Below the pieces are notes generated by a model, which did not search any database, was not told where the DNA came from, and saw only the letters and a list, made by a program, of their open reading frames with translations. From Blastococcus sp. Marseille-P5729 (lineage in GTDB: Bacteria > Actinomycetota > Actinomycetes > Mycobacteriales > Antricoccaceae), in the NCBI RefSeq assembly GCF_900292035.1, contig NZ_OMPO01000002.1:310001-374000 (forward strand): 64,000 bases of DNA, in the 5' to 3' direction. The translations under genes were made by a program, and so were the position numbers. Positions within the stretch are counted from its first letter, which is position 1; every line of letters begins with the position of its first letter. This document shows positions 25,276-31,940 of the stretch, one piece after another.

Positions 25276-26088
25276 CTACTTGCTGGACGACGTCGCCTTC
25301 TTGCCGGACTGCGCCGAATTCTTGGCGGACTTCTTGCCGGACCTCGCCGACTTCTTGGCGGTCTTCTTGCCGCCGGAGCGGTTGCCCGGGGTGGACGCCG
25401 GGAGCTTGTCGAGGGCCTCGCGTTCCAGCTTGACCCACTGGTCGATCCGGTCCCTGACCTCCTCGAGCGCCTCCTCGGAGAGCTCTTCGGCGCCGTCCTC
25501 GGTGATCCGGTAGACGTTGGTGGGCCCGCCGACGCTGGGCGAGGTGAGCTTCAGCGCCTCGATCACCCGGACCGCGACGAGCACGCCGTGATCGACGTCC
25601 CGAGCGTCCATGTTGAAGTGGGCCAGCAGCGACTCGGCCTGTTGCGCCATGGGCGCGCCGCTACCGATCGCGTGGAAGCCGATCTCCTCGTAGCGCCCGA
25701 TCAGCCCATGCGGGTTGATCTCGACGATGAACGGCTCGCCGTCGGAGTATCCGGCGACCATCACGTAGGTGGCGGGAGAGCCACCGGGCTTCTCCCCCGG
25801 GACATCCTCGATGAAGCAGTCGTAGTGGTGGCGCATCAGCGGCAGCACCCGCTCCTGGATCGCGCGGGAGATGTTCTTCTCCACCAGCATGGCCGGTGCA
25901 GACTGCTCGAACTCGTCCTCCACCTCCATGAGCACCGCGCGCGAGCCGCTGCCGCCCCACGCCCCCGCTTCTGCGAAGGGGTGCAGCTTCGGCGCCGGAT
26001 AGCTCATGCCGCGGCCGCTCTCGGTGATCTGGGTATCGGAAGCCAGGACGATTCCGTCCGAGCACTTCAGGGCAAGTACGACTGTCAT
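25276..26088 (-). CDS. Proteasome beta-like Ntn hydrolase with lysine-rich tail
   Basis: 270 residues from ATG 26088, preceded by an AAAGGA ribosome-binding site. After removal of Met the protein begins TVVLALKCSDGIVLASDTQ. The proteasome beta/HslV catalytic set is conserved by spacing: Thr 1, Asp 17 and Lys 33 (mature numbering). GSG (FHAIGSGAPMAQQ) matches the later structural motif. There is no propeptide, and no second subunit gene lies nearby. The last 35 residues are a Lys/Ser/Ala tail (SGGKKTAKKSARSGKK), reminiscent of nucleoid-binding tails. It belongs to an actinobacterial family usually annotated only as proteasome-like; the substrate is unknown. Confidence 0.78.
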   Translation of the reverse strand: MTVVLALKCSDGIVLASDTQITESGRGMSYPAPKLHPFAEAGAWGGSGSRAVLMEVEDEFEQSAPAMLVEKNISRAIQERVLPLMRHHYDCFIEDVPGEKPGGSPATYVMVAGYSDGEPFIVEINPHGLIGRYEEIGFHAIGSGAPMAQQAESLLAHFNMDARDVDHGVLVAVRVIEALKLTSPSVGGPTNVYRITEDGAEELSEEALEEVRDRIDQWVKLEREALDKLPASTPGNRSGGKKTAKKSARSGKKSAKNSAQSGKKATSSSK

Positions 26089-26177
26089 CGAGTTCCTTTC
26101 GTGGTCCCCCATCCCATCATGACCGCGACGGCCGTGCACCCCCCCCCGCCGGAGCCGCACACGCATCCGACATCAAG

Positions 26178-26217
26178 TTGTCCCCAGATGCGGCGCGTTT
26201 GCCGCATCCGGGGACAA
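26178..26217. repeat. Hairpin family C, copy 1 (left bracket of AbiEi-like gene)
   Basis: Arms TTGTCCCCAGATGCGGC (26178-26194) and its complement with one mismatch (26201-26217) around the loop GCGTTT. The same hairpin, inverted so that its loop reads AAACGC, lies at 27334-27373 on the other side of the next gene. Confidence 0.85.
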
Positions 26218-26225
26218 GTTGTCTT

Positions 26226-26349
26226 GTGCGGGTACGGCGCTCGGGTGTGCGGGTACGGCGCTCGGGTGTGCGGGTACGGCGCTCGGGTGTGCGGGTACGG
26301 CGCTCGGGTGCTCGGGTACGGCGCTCGGGTGTGCGGGTACGGCGCTCAG
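26226..26349. repeat. 21-bp tandem repeat array
   Basis: About six copies of a 21-bp unit starting GTGCGGGTACGGCGC. Four copies are identical, the fifth has GCTCGGG instead of GTGCGGG, and the last is partial. It starts 8 bp after the family C hairpin and runs into the stop codon of the AbiEi-like gene (26346-26348). No unique spacers are present, so it is a minisatellite and not a CRISPR. Confidence 0.9.
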
Positions 26350-27239
26350 CAGGCCGGGCAGCGGGCCGGCGGCTCTCCCCCGGCTACCCGGCTCGCGGTC
26401 CGGCACGGCGTGCTCCAGCAGTCGCTCCAGGTGAAGCGGAAGGACCCGTATCCGAGGGCGGCGTGCCGGTTGTCGAGATCGCGATCGGCATCCGCGTCGT
26501 GGTAGCGCGCGCCGTCGAGGTGGATCAGCTGCCTGCGGGCGGGATAGGCGCCGTCGGCCCGGTGACCGGTCTCCGGGACGACGTACTGCCGCACCATCGG
26601 CTCGAGCCCGTGCGGGCGCTCGACACGGACGGCGTAGGTGTACTCCAGCGCACTCTCCAGGCCGGCGCCGTCCCGCAGGATCCTCGTCACGACCTCGCGG
26701 TGCGCGACCCGCCGGCGTCGGTTGACGATCTCCAGCAGCCGGGCCGCGGTGGTGCGCCGCTCCTGGGTGACTCGCGTGAGCAGCGCGATCGCCGCGATCT
26801 CATCGAGGTGGGCCAGAGCGTCGATCACGCTGTCGTCGAGGGCGATCCTGCGGGGTGCCAGGTTCGGGAGCACCTTCCGACCGCCCAGGTCCTTGCGGTG
26901 AAAGCAGACCCACTCGCGGTCCCGCGGGTGCGATCGCGACCGGACGACGACGTGCAGCGGCAGCTCGCGCTCCCCGACGCCGTGGAGCGCGAGCGCGGTC
27001 GGGCCGTACGCCACTGCGCCGTCCCCGCCGAGCCGCAGCGCTGCCGCGAGCCGCACCTCCCAGGTGGGCGGGGCCAGCCCCAGCAGCGCCGGCGTGAACT
27101 GGCGCAGGACCTCCTCCCGCACCATCCGGCGTTGAATATCGCGGGTGATCCCGCGCTTCCGCACCGACTCGACGGTGATCACGCCGTCCTCGGCGGCGAG
27201 CTCCGCCAGCTCGGCGCGAGTGATCCTGCTCTTTGCCAT
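26346..27239 (-). CDS. AbiEi-like N-terminal domain with DUF559/Vsr-like nuclease fold
   Basis: 297 residues from ATG 27239 (MAKSRITRAELAELAAED). The N-terminal ~60 residues form a winged-helix domain like the AbiEi antitoxin (ITVESVRKRGITRDIQRR). The middle resembles the 'transcriptional regulator' part (YGPTALALHGVG). The C-terminus has HLDGARYHDADADRDLDNRHAALGY and FRFTWSDCW landmarks, the pattern of DUF559 very-short-patch-repair-like nucleases. Such stand-alone genes are common in actinobacteria and have no proven function. No AbiEii-type toxin gene is adjacent. The gene is bracketed by two inverted copies of one hairpin and abuts a 21-bp array, suggesting insertion as a unit. Confidence 0.78.
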   Translation of the reverse strand: MAKSRITRAELAELAAEDGVITVESVRKRGITRDIQRRMVREEVLRQFTPALLGLAPPTWEVRLAAALRLGGDGAVAYGPTALALHGVGERELPLHVVVRSRSHPRDREWVCFHRKDLGGRKVLPNLAPRRIALDDSVIDALAHLDEIAAIALLTRVTQERRTTAARLLEIVNRRRRVAHREVVTRILRDGAGLESALEYTYAVRVERPHGLEPMVRQYVVPETGHRADGAYPARRQLIHLDGARYHDADADRDLDNRHAALGYGSFRFTWSDCWSTPCRTASRVAGGEPPARCPAC

Positions 27240-27333
27240 GCGCACAGGGTGGCGGGGCGAGCCGGACGACGCCATCGCCGTCCGGCCTCTGTGGACCCGC
27301 GGCGCACCCTGTGGACGACGGCGGACGAACAAC

Positions 27334-27373
27334 TTGTCCCCGAATGCGGCAAACGCGCCGCATCCGGGGACAA
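27334..27373. repeat. Hairpin family C, copy 2 (right bracket)
   Basis: Arms TTGTCCCCGAATGCGGC (27334-27350) and its near complement (27357-27373), loop AAACGC. It is the inverted counterpart of the hairpin at 26178-26217. It lies 94 bp upstream of the AbiEi-like start and 46 bp downstream of the lpdA stop. Confidence 0.85.
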
Positions 27374-27418
27374 CTATTCGCTGGTAGCCACAGCCCAGGG
27401 TGCCCAGCCGCTCGTGGG

Positions 27419-28822
27419 TCAGTCGAGGTCGTCGTGCTCGATGAGCCGGCGAGCGGCTTCGCTGATCGACCCGCTGATCGAGGGGTAGATGGTGAAGGTG
27501 CTGGCGATCTGCTGCACGGTCAGTCGCTGCCGGACGGCGAGGGTGATCGGCATGATCAGCTCGGAGGCGTGCGGCGCCACGACCACGCCGCCGATCACCA
27601 CGCCCGTCGTGGGCCGCGCGTAGAGCTTCACGAACCCGTCGTCCAGCTCGGCCATCTTGGCCCGCGCGTTGGTGCGCAGCGGCATGGTCACCGACCGCAC
27701 GTCCATGTCGCGGTCGTCGATGGTCTTCTCACCGATGCCGACCGTCGCGATCTCGGGATGGGTGAAGATGTTGGACGACACGGTCTTCAGCTGCAGCGGC
27801 GCGACTGCCTCGCCGAGCGCGTGCCACATCGCGATGCGGCCCTGCATCGCAGCGACCGAGGCAAGCATGAGGACGCCGGTGACATCGCCCGCGGCGTACA
27901 CCCCGGAGACCGAGGTGCGCGAGACCCGGTCAACCTTGATGAACCCGCCGTCGTCCACCTCCACACCGGCCTCCTCGATGCCGAGGTCGGTCGTGTTGGG
28001 TACCGAGCCGACGGTCATCAGGCAGTGCGAGCCCTCGATGACCCGCCCGTCGGCGAGCTCGACCCGGACGCCGTCCCCGGTGTTCTGCACCGTCTTGGCG
28101 CGCCCGTGGGTCAGGATCGTCATCCCGCGGCGAGTGAAGGAGTCCTCGAGCAGGCGAGCCGCATCGCCGTCCTCGTGGGGAAGCACGCGGTCGCGGCTGG
28201 CAATCAGGGTGACCTCGACGCCCATCTCGGTGTACGCGTTGGCGAACTCCGCGCCGGTGACGCCCGAGCCGATGATGATGAGCTTCGAGGGCAGCTCGGG
28301 AAGGTCGTAGACCTGCCGCCAGTTCAGGATCCGCTCGCCGTCCGGCTCGGCGCCGGGCAGCACGCGCGGGCTCGCTCCGGTGGCCAGCAGGACGACGTCC
28401 GCCTCGACGGTGTACGCCGGCTCCCCCTCCGGAGTGATCTCCACCGGATGGCTGCCGTGCTCCTCGGTGGCCAGCAGCCTGCCGCGTCCGCGGACGACGG
28501 TCACCTTCGTCTTTGCCAGCCCCGCGGTGACGTCGGCGAGCTGGGCGCGGGCGAGCTCCTTGACGCGGTTGTAGACCTGCGGCGCATCGACGGTGATCTC
28601 GTCCGGCGAGGGCATCCGGATGCCGAGATCGTCGGCGTGGCGGGTGTTCGAGACGACCTCGCTGGAGGCGATGAACGCCTTCGACGGCACGCAGTCGTAG
28701 TGCACGCACGCACCGCCCGGGGCGTCGTAGTCGATGAGGGTCACGCTCGCGCCGAGCGAGTCCGCGACGTACGCCGATTCGTACCCGGCCGGTCCGCCTC
28801 CGATGATGACGATGTTGGCCAC
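27419..28822 (-). CDS. lpdA: NAD(P)H-quinone dehydrogenase LpdA-type flavoprotein disulfide reductase
   Basis: 467 residues from GTG 28822. It carries FAD motif IVIIGGGPAGYESA (residues 4-17), NAD motif IIGSGVTGAEFANAYTE, and IYAAGD-type FAD motif (VYAAGDVTG). Its sequence follows M. tuberculosis LpdA (Rv3303c) closely, with identical blocks GERILNWRQ-like, RIAMWHALGE and LRTNARAKM. Unlike my recollection of Rv3303c, it keeps a lipoamide-dehydrogenase-type C-x4-C (Cys 39, Cys 44) in GGACVHYDCVPSK. The likely role is NAD(P)H-dependent quinone reduction in redox defence. GGCT is divergent; lpdA is followed by the hairpin-bracketed gene. Confidence 0.9.
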   Translation of the reverse strand: MANIVIIGGGPAGYESAYVADSLGASVTLIDYDAPGGACVHYDCVPSKAFIASSEVVSNTRHADDLGIRMPSPDEITVDAPQVYNRVKELARAQLADVTAGLAKTKVTVVRGRGRLLATEEHGSHPVEITPEGEPAYTVEADVVLLATGASPRVLPGAEPDGERILNWRQVYDLPELPSKLIIIGSGVTGAEFANAYTEMGVEVTLIASRDRVLPHEDGDAARLLEDSFTRRGMTILTHGRAKTVQNTGDGVRVELADGRVIEGSHCLMTVGSVPNTTDLGIEEAGVEVDDGGFIKVDRVSRTSVSGVYAAGDVTGVLMLASVAAMQGRIAMWHALGEAVAPLQLKTVSSNIFTHPEIATVGIGEKTIDDRDMDVRSVTMPLRTNARAKMAELDDGFVKLYARPTTGVVIGGVVVAPHASELIMPITLAVRQRLTVQQIASTFTIYPSISGSISEAARRLIEHDDLD

Positions 28823-28937
28823 GTCCGTGGGCCTCCTTCGCGTTGGTGATGCACGGTCTGCAGCACCCAGCCACGAGGGCCGGACGCGGCCGCGCACGAT
28901 ATCCCGCATCCTCCCACGAGGCCGATAGTCTGTGCCG

Positions 28938-29387
28938 GTGAGCCTGTACGCCGCCTATGGGTCGAACATGGACCCTGCGCAGATGCGCCAGCGATGCCCG
29001 TCGTCGCCGGCTGCCGGCGTGGGCTGGATCCGTGGCTGGCGGCTGACCTTTGGCGGGGAGGAGCACGGCTGGGAGGGCGCGCTCGCGACGATCGTCCCGG
29101 ACGAGGTGGGTGTGGTGTTCGTGGCGCTGTACGACATCGCCCACAAGGACGCTGAGAACCTCGACGAGTGGGAGTCGGTGCCCACCGGCCTCTACGAGCG
29201 GATCAAGCTGCACGTCCACACCCTCGAGGGGGCGGACGTCGCCGCGTGGGCCTACGTGCTGAACGCCTACGAGGGCGGGCTTCCGTCCGCGCGGTACCTC
29301 GGTGTCCTGGCCGACGCGGCTGAGGTCGCCGGTGCGCCGGACGACTACGTCGCGGGGCTGCGTAACCGCCCCTGCAACTCGATCTGA
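28938..29387 (+). CDS. Gamma-glutamylcyclotransferase-like protein
   Basis: 149 residues from GTG 28938; another GTG six bases upstream is possible. The fold signature YAAYGSNMDP at the N-terminus is the GGCT-type substrate loop (YGSN). LYDIAHKDAENLDEWES contains the expected catalytic-region acidic residues. A typical Tyr-rich segment follows (WAYVLNAYEGGLPSARYLG). Such proteins convert gamma-glutamyl amines to 5-oxoproline, but small bacterial members are often uncharacterised. It is divergent from lpdA and convergent with an M20 amidohydrolase; a GCS2-type ligase lies in the same neighbourhood, hinting at gamma-glutamyl metabolism. Confidence 0.8.
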   Translation: MSLYAAYGSNMDPAQMRQRCPSSPAAGVGWIRGWRLTFGGEEHGWEGALATIVPDEVGVVFVALYDIAHKDAENLDEWESVPTGLYERIKLHVHTLEGADVAAWAYVLNAYEGGLPSARYLGVLADAAEVAGAPDDYVAGLRNRPCNSI

Positions 29388-29415
29388 CCCCCGCCGTGCG
29401 CCCCGACACCCCTAA

Positions 29416-29431
29416 CGATCTGTGGGGGCAG
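29416..29431. repeat. Half copy of hairpin family A
   Basis: CGATCTGTGGGGGCAG resembles the left arm of the family A hairpins (CGATCTGCGGGGCAG at 33921). No matching right arm is present. It lies in the 48-bp gap between two convergent genes. Confidence 0.35.
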
Positions 29432-29435
29432 CGGG

Positions 29436-30617
29436 TCAGAGATCGTCACCGGCGATGTCGTGGGCGGCGGCGGTCGCGGCGGCGACCATGATCCGGACGC
29501 CGACCTCGATCGCGCCGTCGTCGGCCATGAACGCGCTCTGGTGCAGGTCGGTGATCGGCGCACCCGGTGCCCGGACGCCGAGGCGGGCCAGCGCGATGCG
29601 GGTGCGATCGCCGTACCACGCGAAGTCCTCGCCGCCCATCGACTGGTGCGGCACGAACACGCCGTTGGCCCCGCAGACCGACGAGATCGCCTGCCGCAGG
29701 ATGTACGCCGCCTCGGGGTGGTTGTCGACCGGCGGGACGCCGACCATGTAGTCGACCTCGACGTCCGCCCCGGAGGTGCCGACCAGCTCGTCGACCCAGC
29801 CGCGCACCAGCAGCTCGCAGTTGCGCCAGACGTCCAGCGACAGCACCCGGATGCTGCCCTGCAGCACGCCCTCGGCGGGGATCGCATTGGCCGCGTCGCC
29901 GGCGCGGATCGAGCCGAACACGATGCTCAGCGCAGCGCGGGGGTCGACCCGTCGTGATGCCAGGGCGGGCAGCCCCGTGGCCAGTCGCGCCAGCGCGTCG
30001 ACCATGTCGACGGTGAGGTGCGGTCGGGCGGTGTGCCCGCCGGTCGAGCGCAGCCGGACCTTGATGTTGTCGCAGGCGGCGGTGATCGGTCCGCTGCGGG
30101 TGCCGGCGGTGCCGACGTCGTGGTGCGGCTCGCAGTGCAGCGCGTACATCTGCTCGATTCCGTCCAGCAGCCCGGCCTCGATCACCGACTCCGCTCCCCC
30201 GAGCACCTCCTCGGCCGGCTGGAAGACGACCCGGACGCCGACCGGCAGCTCGGGCTGGTCCGCGAGCGCCAGCGCGGCCCCCATCGCCACCGCGGCGTGG
30301 ACGTCGTGCCCGCAGGCGTGCATCCGCCCCTCGAAGACCGACGAGAACGGCAGCCCGGTCTGCTCGGGCAGCGGCAGCGCGTCGATGTCGGCACGCAGGC
30401 CGACGCGCGGCGGCTGCGGTCCGATGTCGACGTACAGCCCGCCGCGGAAGGCGACCGGCTCGAGTCCGTCGGCCTGCAGCTCGGTGGTGAGCGCGTGGCA
30501 GGTCAGCGGGGTGTCGAAGCCGAGCTCTGGGTGGGCGTGGATGTCATGGCGGACGTCGATCACCCGCTGCAGGTTGTCCTTCAGCCAGGTGTCGAGCTGG
30601 TGCTGGTCGATAGTCAC
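29436..30617 (-). CDS. M20 family amidohydrolase (AmiB1/hippurate hydrolase-like)
   Basis: 393 residues from GTG 30617, overlapping the upstream ligase gene by 4 bp. M20D metallohydrolases release amino acids from N-acyl or conjugate amides. Metal-site motifs are HAHPELGFDT, MHACGHDVHAAVAMG, PAEEVLGGAESVIEAG and the late HQSMGGEDFAWY. The length and motifs match IAA-amino-acid or hippurate hydrolases and mycobacterial AmiB1. Transcriptional coupling to the GCS2-type ligase suggests it may hydrolyse a product or relative of that ligase, but the substrate is not known. Confidence 0.88.
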   Translation of the reverse strand: MTIDQHQLDTWLKDNLQRVIDVRHDIHAHPELGFDTPLTCHALTTELQADGLEPVAFRGGLYVDIGPQPPRVGLRADIDALPLPEQTGLPFSSVFEGRMHACGHDVHAAVAMGAALALADQPELPVGVRVVFQPAEEVLGGAESVIEAGLLDGIEQMYALHCEPHHDVGTAGTRSGPITAACDNIKVRLRSTGGHTARPHLTVDMVDALARLATGLPALASRRVDPRAALSIVFGSIRAGDAANAIPAEGVLQGSIRVLSLDVWRNCELLVRGWVDELVGTSGADVEVDYMVGVPPVDNHPEAAYILRQAISSVCGANGVFVPHQSMGGEDFAWYGDRTRIALARLGVRAPGAPITDLHQSAFMADDGAIEVGVRIMVAAATAAAHDIAGDDL

Positions 30618-31759
30618 AGTCCGTTCTGCATCTCCTTCAGCAGTAGATCCACCACATCACGCATATCACCGGTCTGCGCGAACCGCTCGCGCTGCCGCTG
30701 GTAGCTGGCGCCCCGGTCCAGGATCGTCTCGATCGCGCCGAGCTCGTCCACGCAGCCCAGCCGCTTGGCCGTGGGCATCAGCTCCTCGACCAGGCCGAGC
30801 AGCGCGTCGCGCACCGGCCGCAGGGTGCGGATGTTGTCGACGACGATCTTGGCGTCCAGCCCGTACCGGGCGGCCCGCCACTTGTTCTCGCGCACCAGCC
30901 ACTGCTTGGGCTTGGGCAGCCGGTAGCCGCGGTCTATCTCCCGGTCGAGCATGACGACGAGGCACTGCGACAGCGCGGTCACCGCCCCGACCTCCTCCAG
31001 CGAGGGCAGTCCGTCGCAGATCCGCATCTCGATGGTGCCGAAGTTCGGGTGCGGGCGGATGTCCCACCACACCTCACGGATCGTGTCGATCGTCTTGGTC
31101 TCGATCAGCGCCTCCATGTACATCTCGAACTCGTCCCACGAGTCGAGCTGGAACGGCAGGCCCGCGGTCGGCAGCGCCTCGAAGACCTTCGAGCGGTACG
31201 ACGCCAGCCCGGTGTCCTCGCTGATCCAGAACGGGGAGGACGCAGAGAACGCCAGGAAGTGCGGGATGTACTGGGTCAGCGCGTTGACGATCGGGACGAC
31301 CTTCTCCTTCGCGGTCACCCCGACGTGCACGTGGACCCCGAAGATCGCCATCTGCCGGGCCAGGTGCTGCATGTTCTCGACCAGCTCGGTGTAGCGCTCC
31401 TTGGGCGAGATCTTCTCGTTGCGGAAGTCGCTCATCGGGTGCGTCCCGGAGCACATCAGGCCGACGCCGTACCGGTCGGCCTCGGCCTGCACCTCGGCGA
31501 CGGTCTCGGCCAGCTGGCCGGTGGCCTCGCTGACGGTCTCGCAGACCCCGGTGACGACCTCGATGCAGGACTGCAGCAGCTCGTGCTTGGCCCGCGGGTG
31601 CTCATCCAGGCCGTCCGGCGTGATGGCCTCAAGGATCTCTATCGCCCGAGGCGAAAGCTCGCGACTGTCGCGATCGACGAGCTCAAGCTCCCACTCGACG
31701 CCGAGCGTCGGCCCGGCCGAGGGATTGAAAGGAATATCCACAGTTGTCGAGTTTGTCAC
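30614..31759 (-). CDS. Glutamate--cysteine ligase-like carboxylate-amine ligase (GCS2/YbdK type)
   Basis: 381 residues. GCS2 family members ligate glutamate to an amine with ATP. Visible family blocks are TLGVEWELELVDRDSREL, CSGTHPMSDF, MAIFGVHVHVGV and TIEMRICDGLPSL, which line the active site. The start is GTG 31759; GTG 31741 is an alternative. Actinobacteria lacking glutathione often keep such YbdK-type enzymes, and some act in ergothioneine or other gamma-glutamyl pathways. No egtB-D genes are present here, so a role in ergothioneine synthesis cannot be claimed. It is coupled to the M20 hydrolase gene. Confidence 0.88.
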   Translation of the reverse strand: MTNSTTVDIPFNPSAGPTLGVEWELELVDRDSRELSPRAIEILEAITPDGLDEHPRAKHELLQSCIEVVTGVCETVSEATGQLAETVAEVQAEADRYGVGLMCSGTHPMSDFRNEKISPKERYTELVENMQHLARQMAIFGVHVHVGVTAKEKVVPIVNALTQYIPHFLAFSASSPFWISEDTGLASYRSKVFEALPTAGLPFQLDSWDEFEMYMEALIETKTIDTIREVWWDIRPHPNFGTIEMRICDGLPSLEEVGAVTALSQCLVVMLDREIDRGYRLPKPKQWLVRENKWRAARYGLDAKIVVDNIRTLRPVRDALLGLVEELMPTAKRLGCVDELGAIETILDRGASYQRQRERFAQTGDMRDVVDLLLKEMQNGL

Positions 31760-31940
31760 GACCAGCGGCGCTTGCGTGCCGCCGAGGGCCGATAAGTCGT
31801 GCTTTCACGGCGTCCGGGCACGAGCCGCAGGCGCCCGGCGTCCTACCACCGTAGGAAGTTCACCACTCGCGCCCTGAAGATGAGCGTTCTCTCATCGAAC
31901 GCTGCAAGAATGGTGCGAGCCGACACGACCGGAAAGAACG

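Noticed and set aside
26173-26406. 77-codon minus-strand frame with SAVPAHP repeats
   Set aside because: It is produced by reading a 21-bp minisatellite in a second frame, overlaps the AbiEi-like gene end and a hairpin, and has no supported start.
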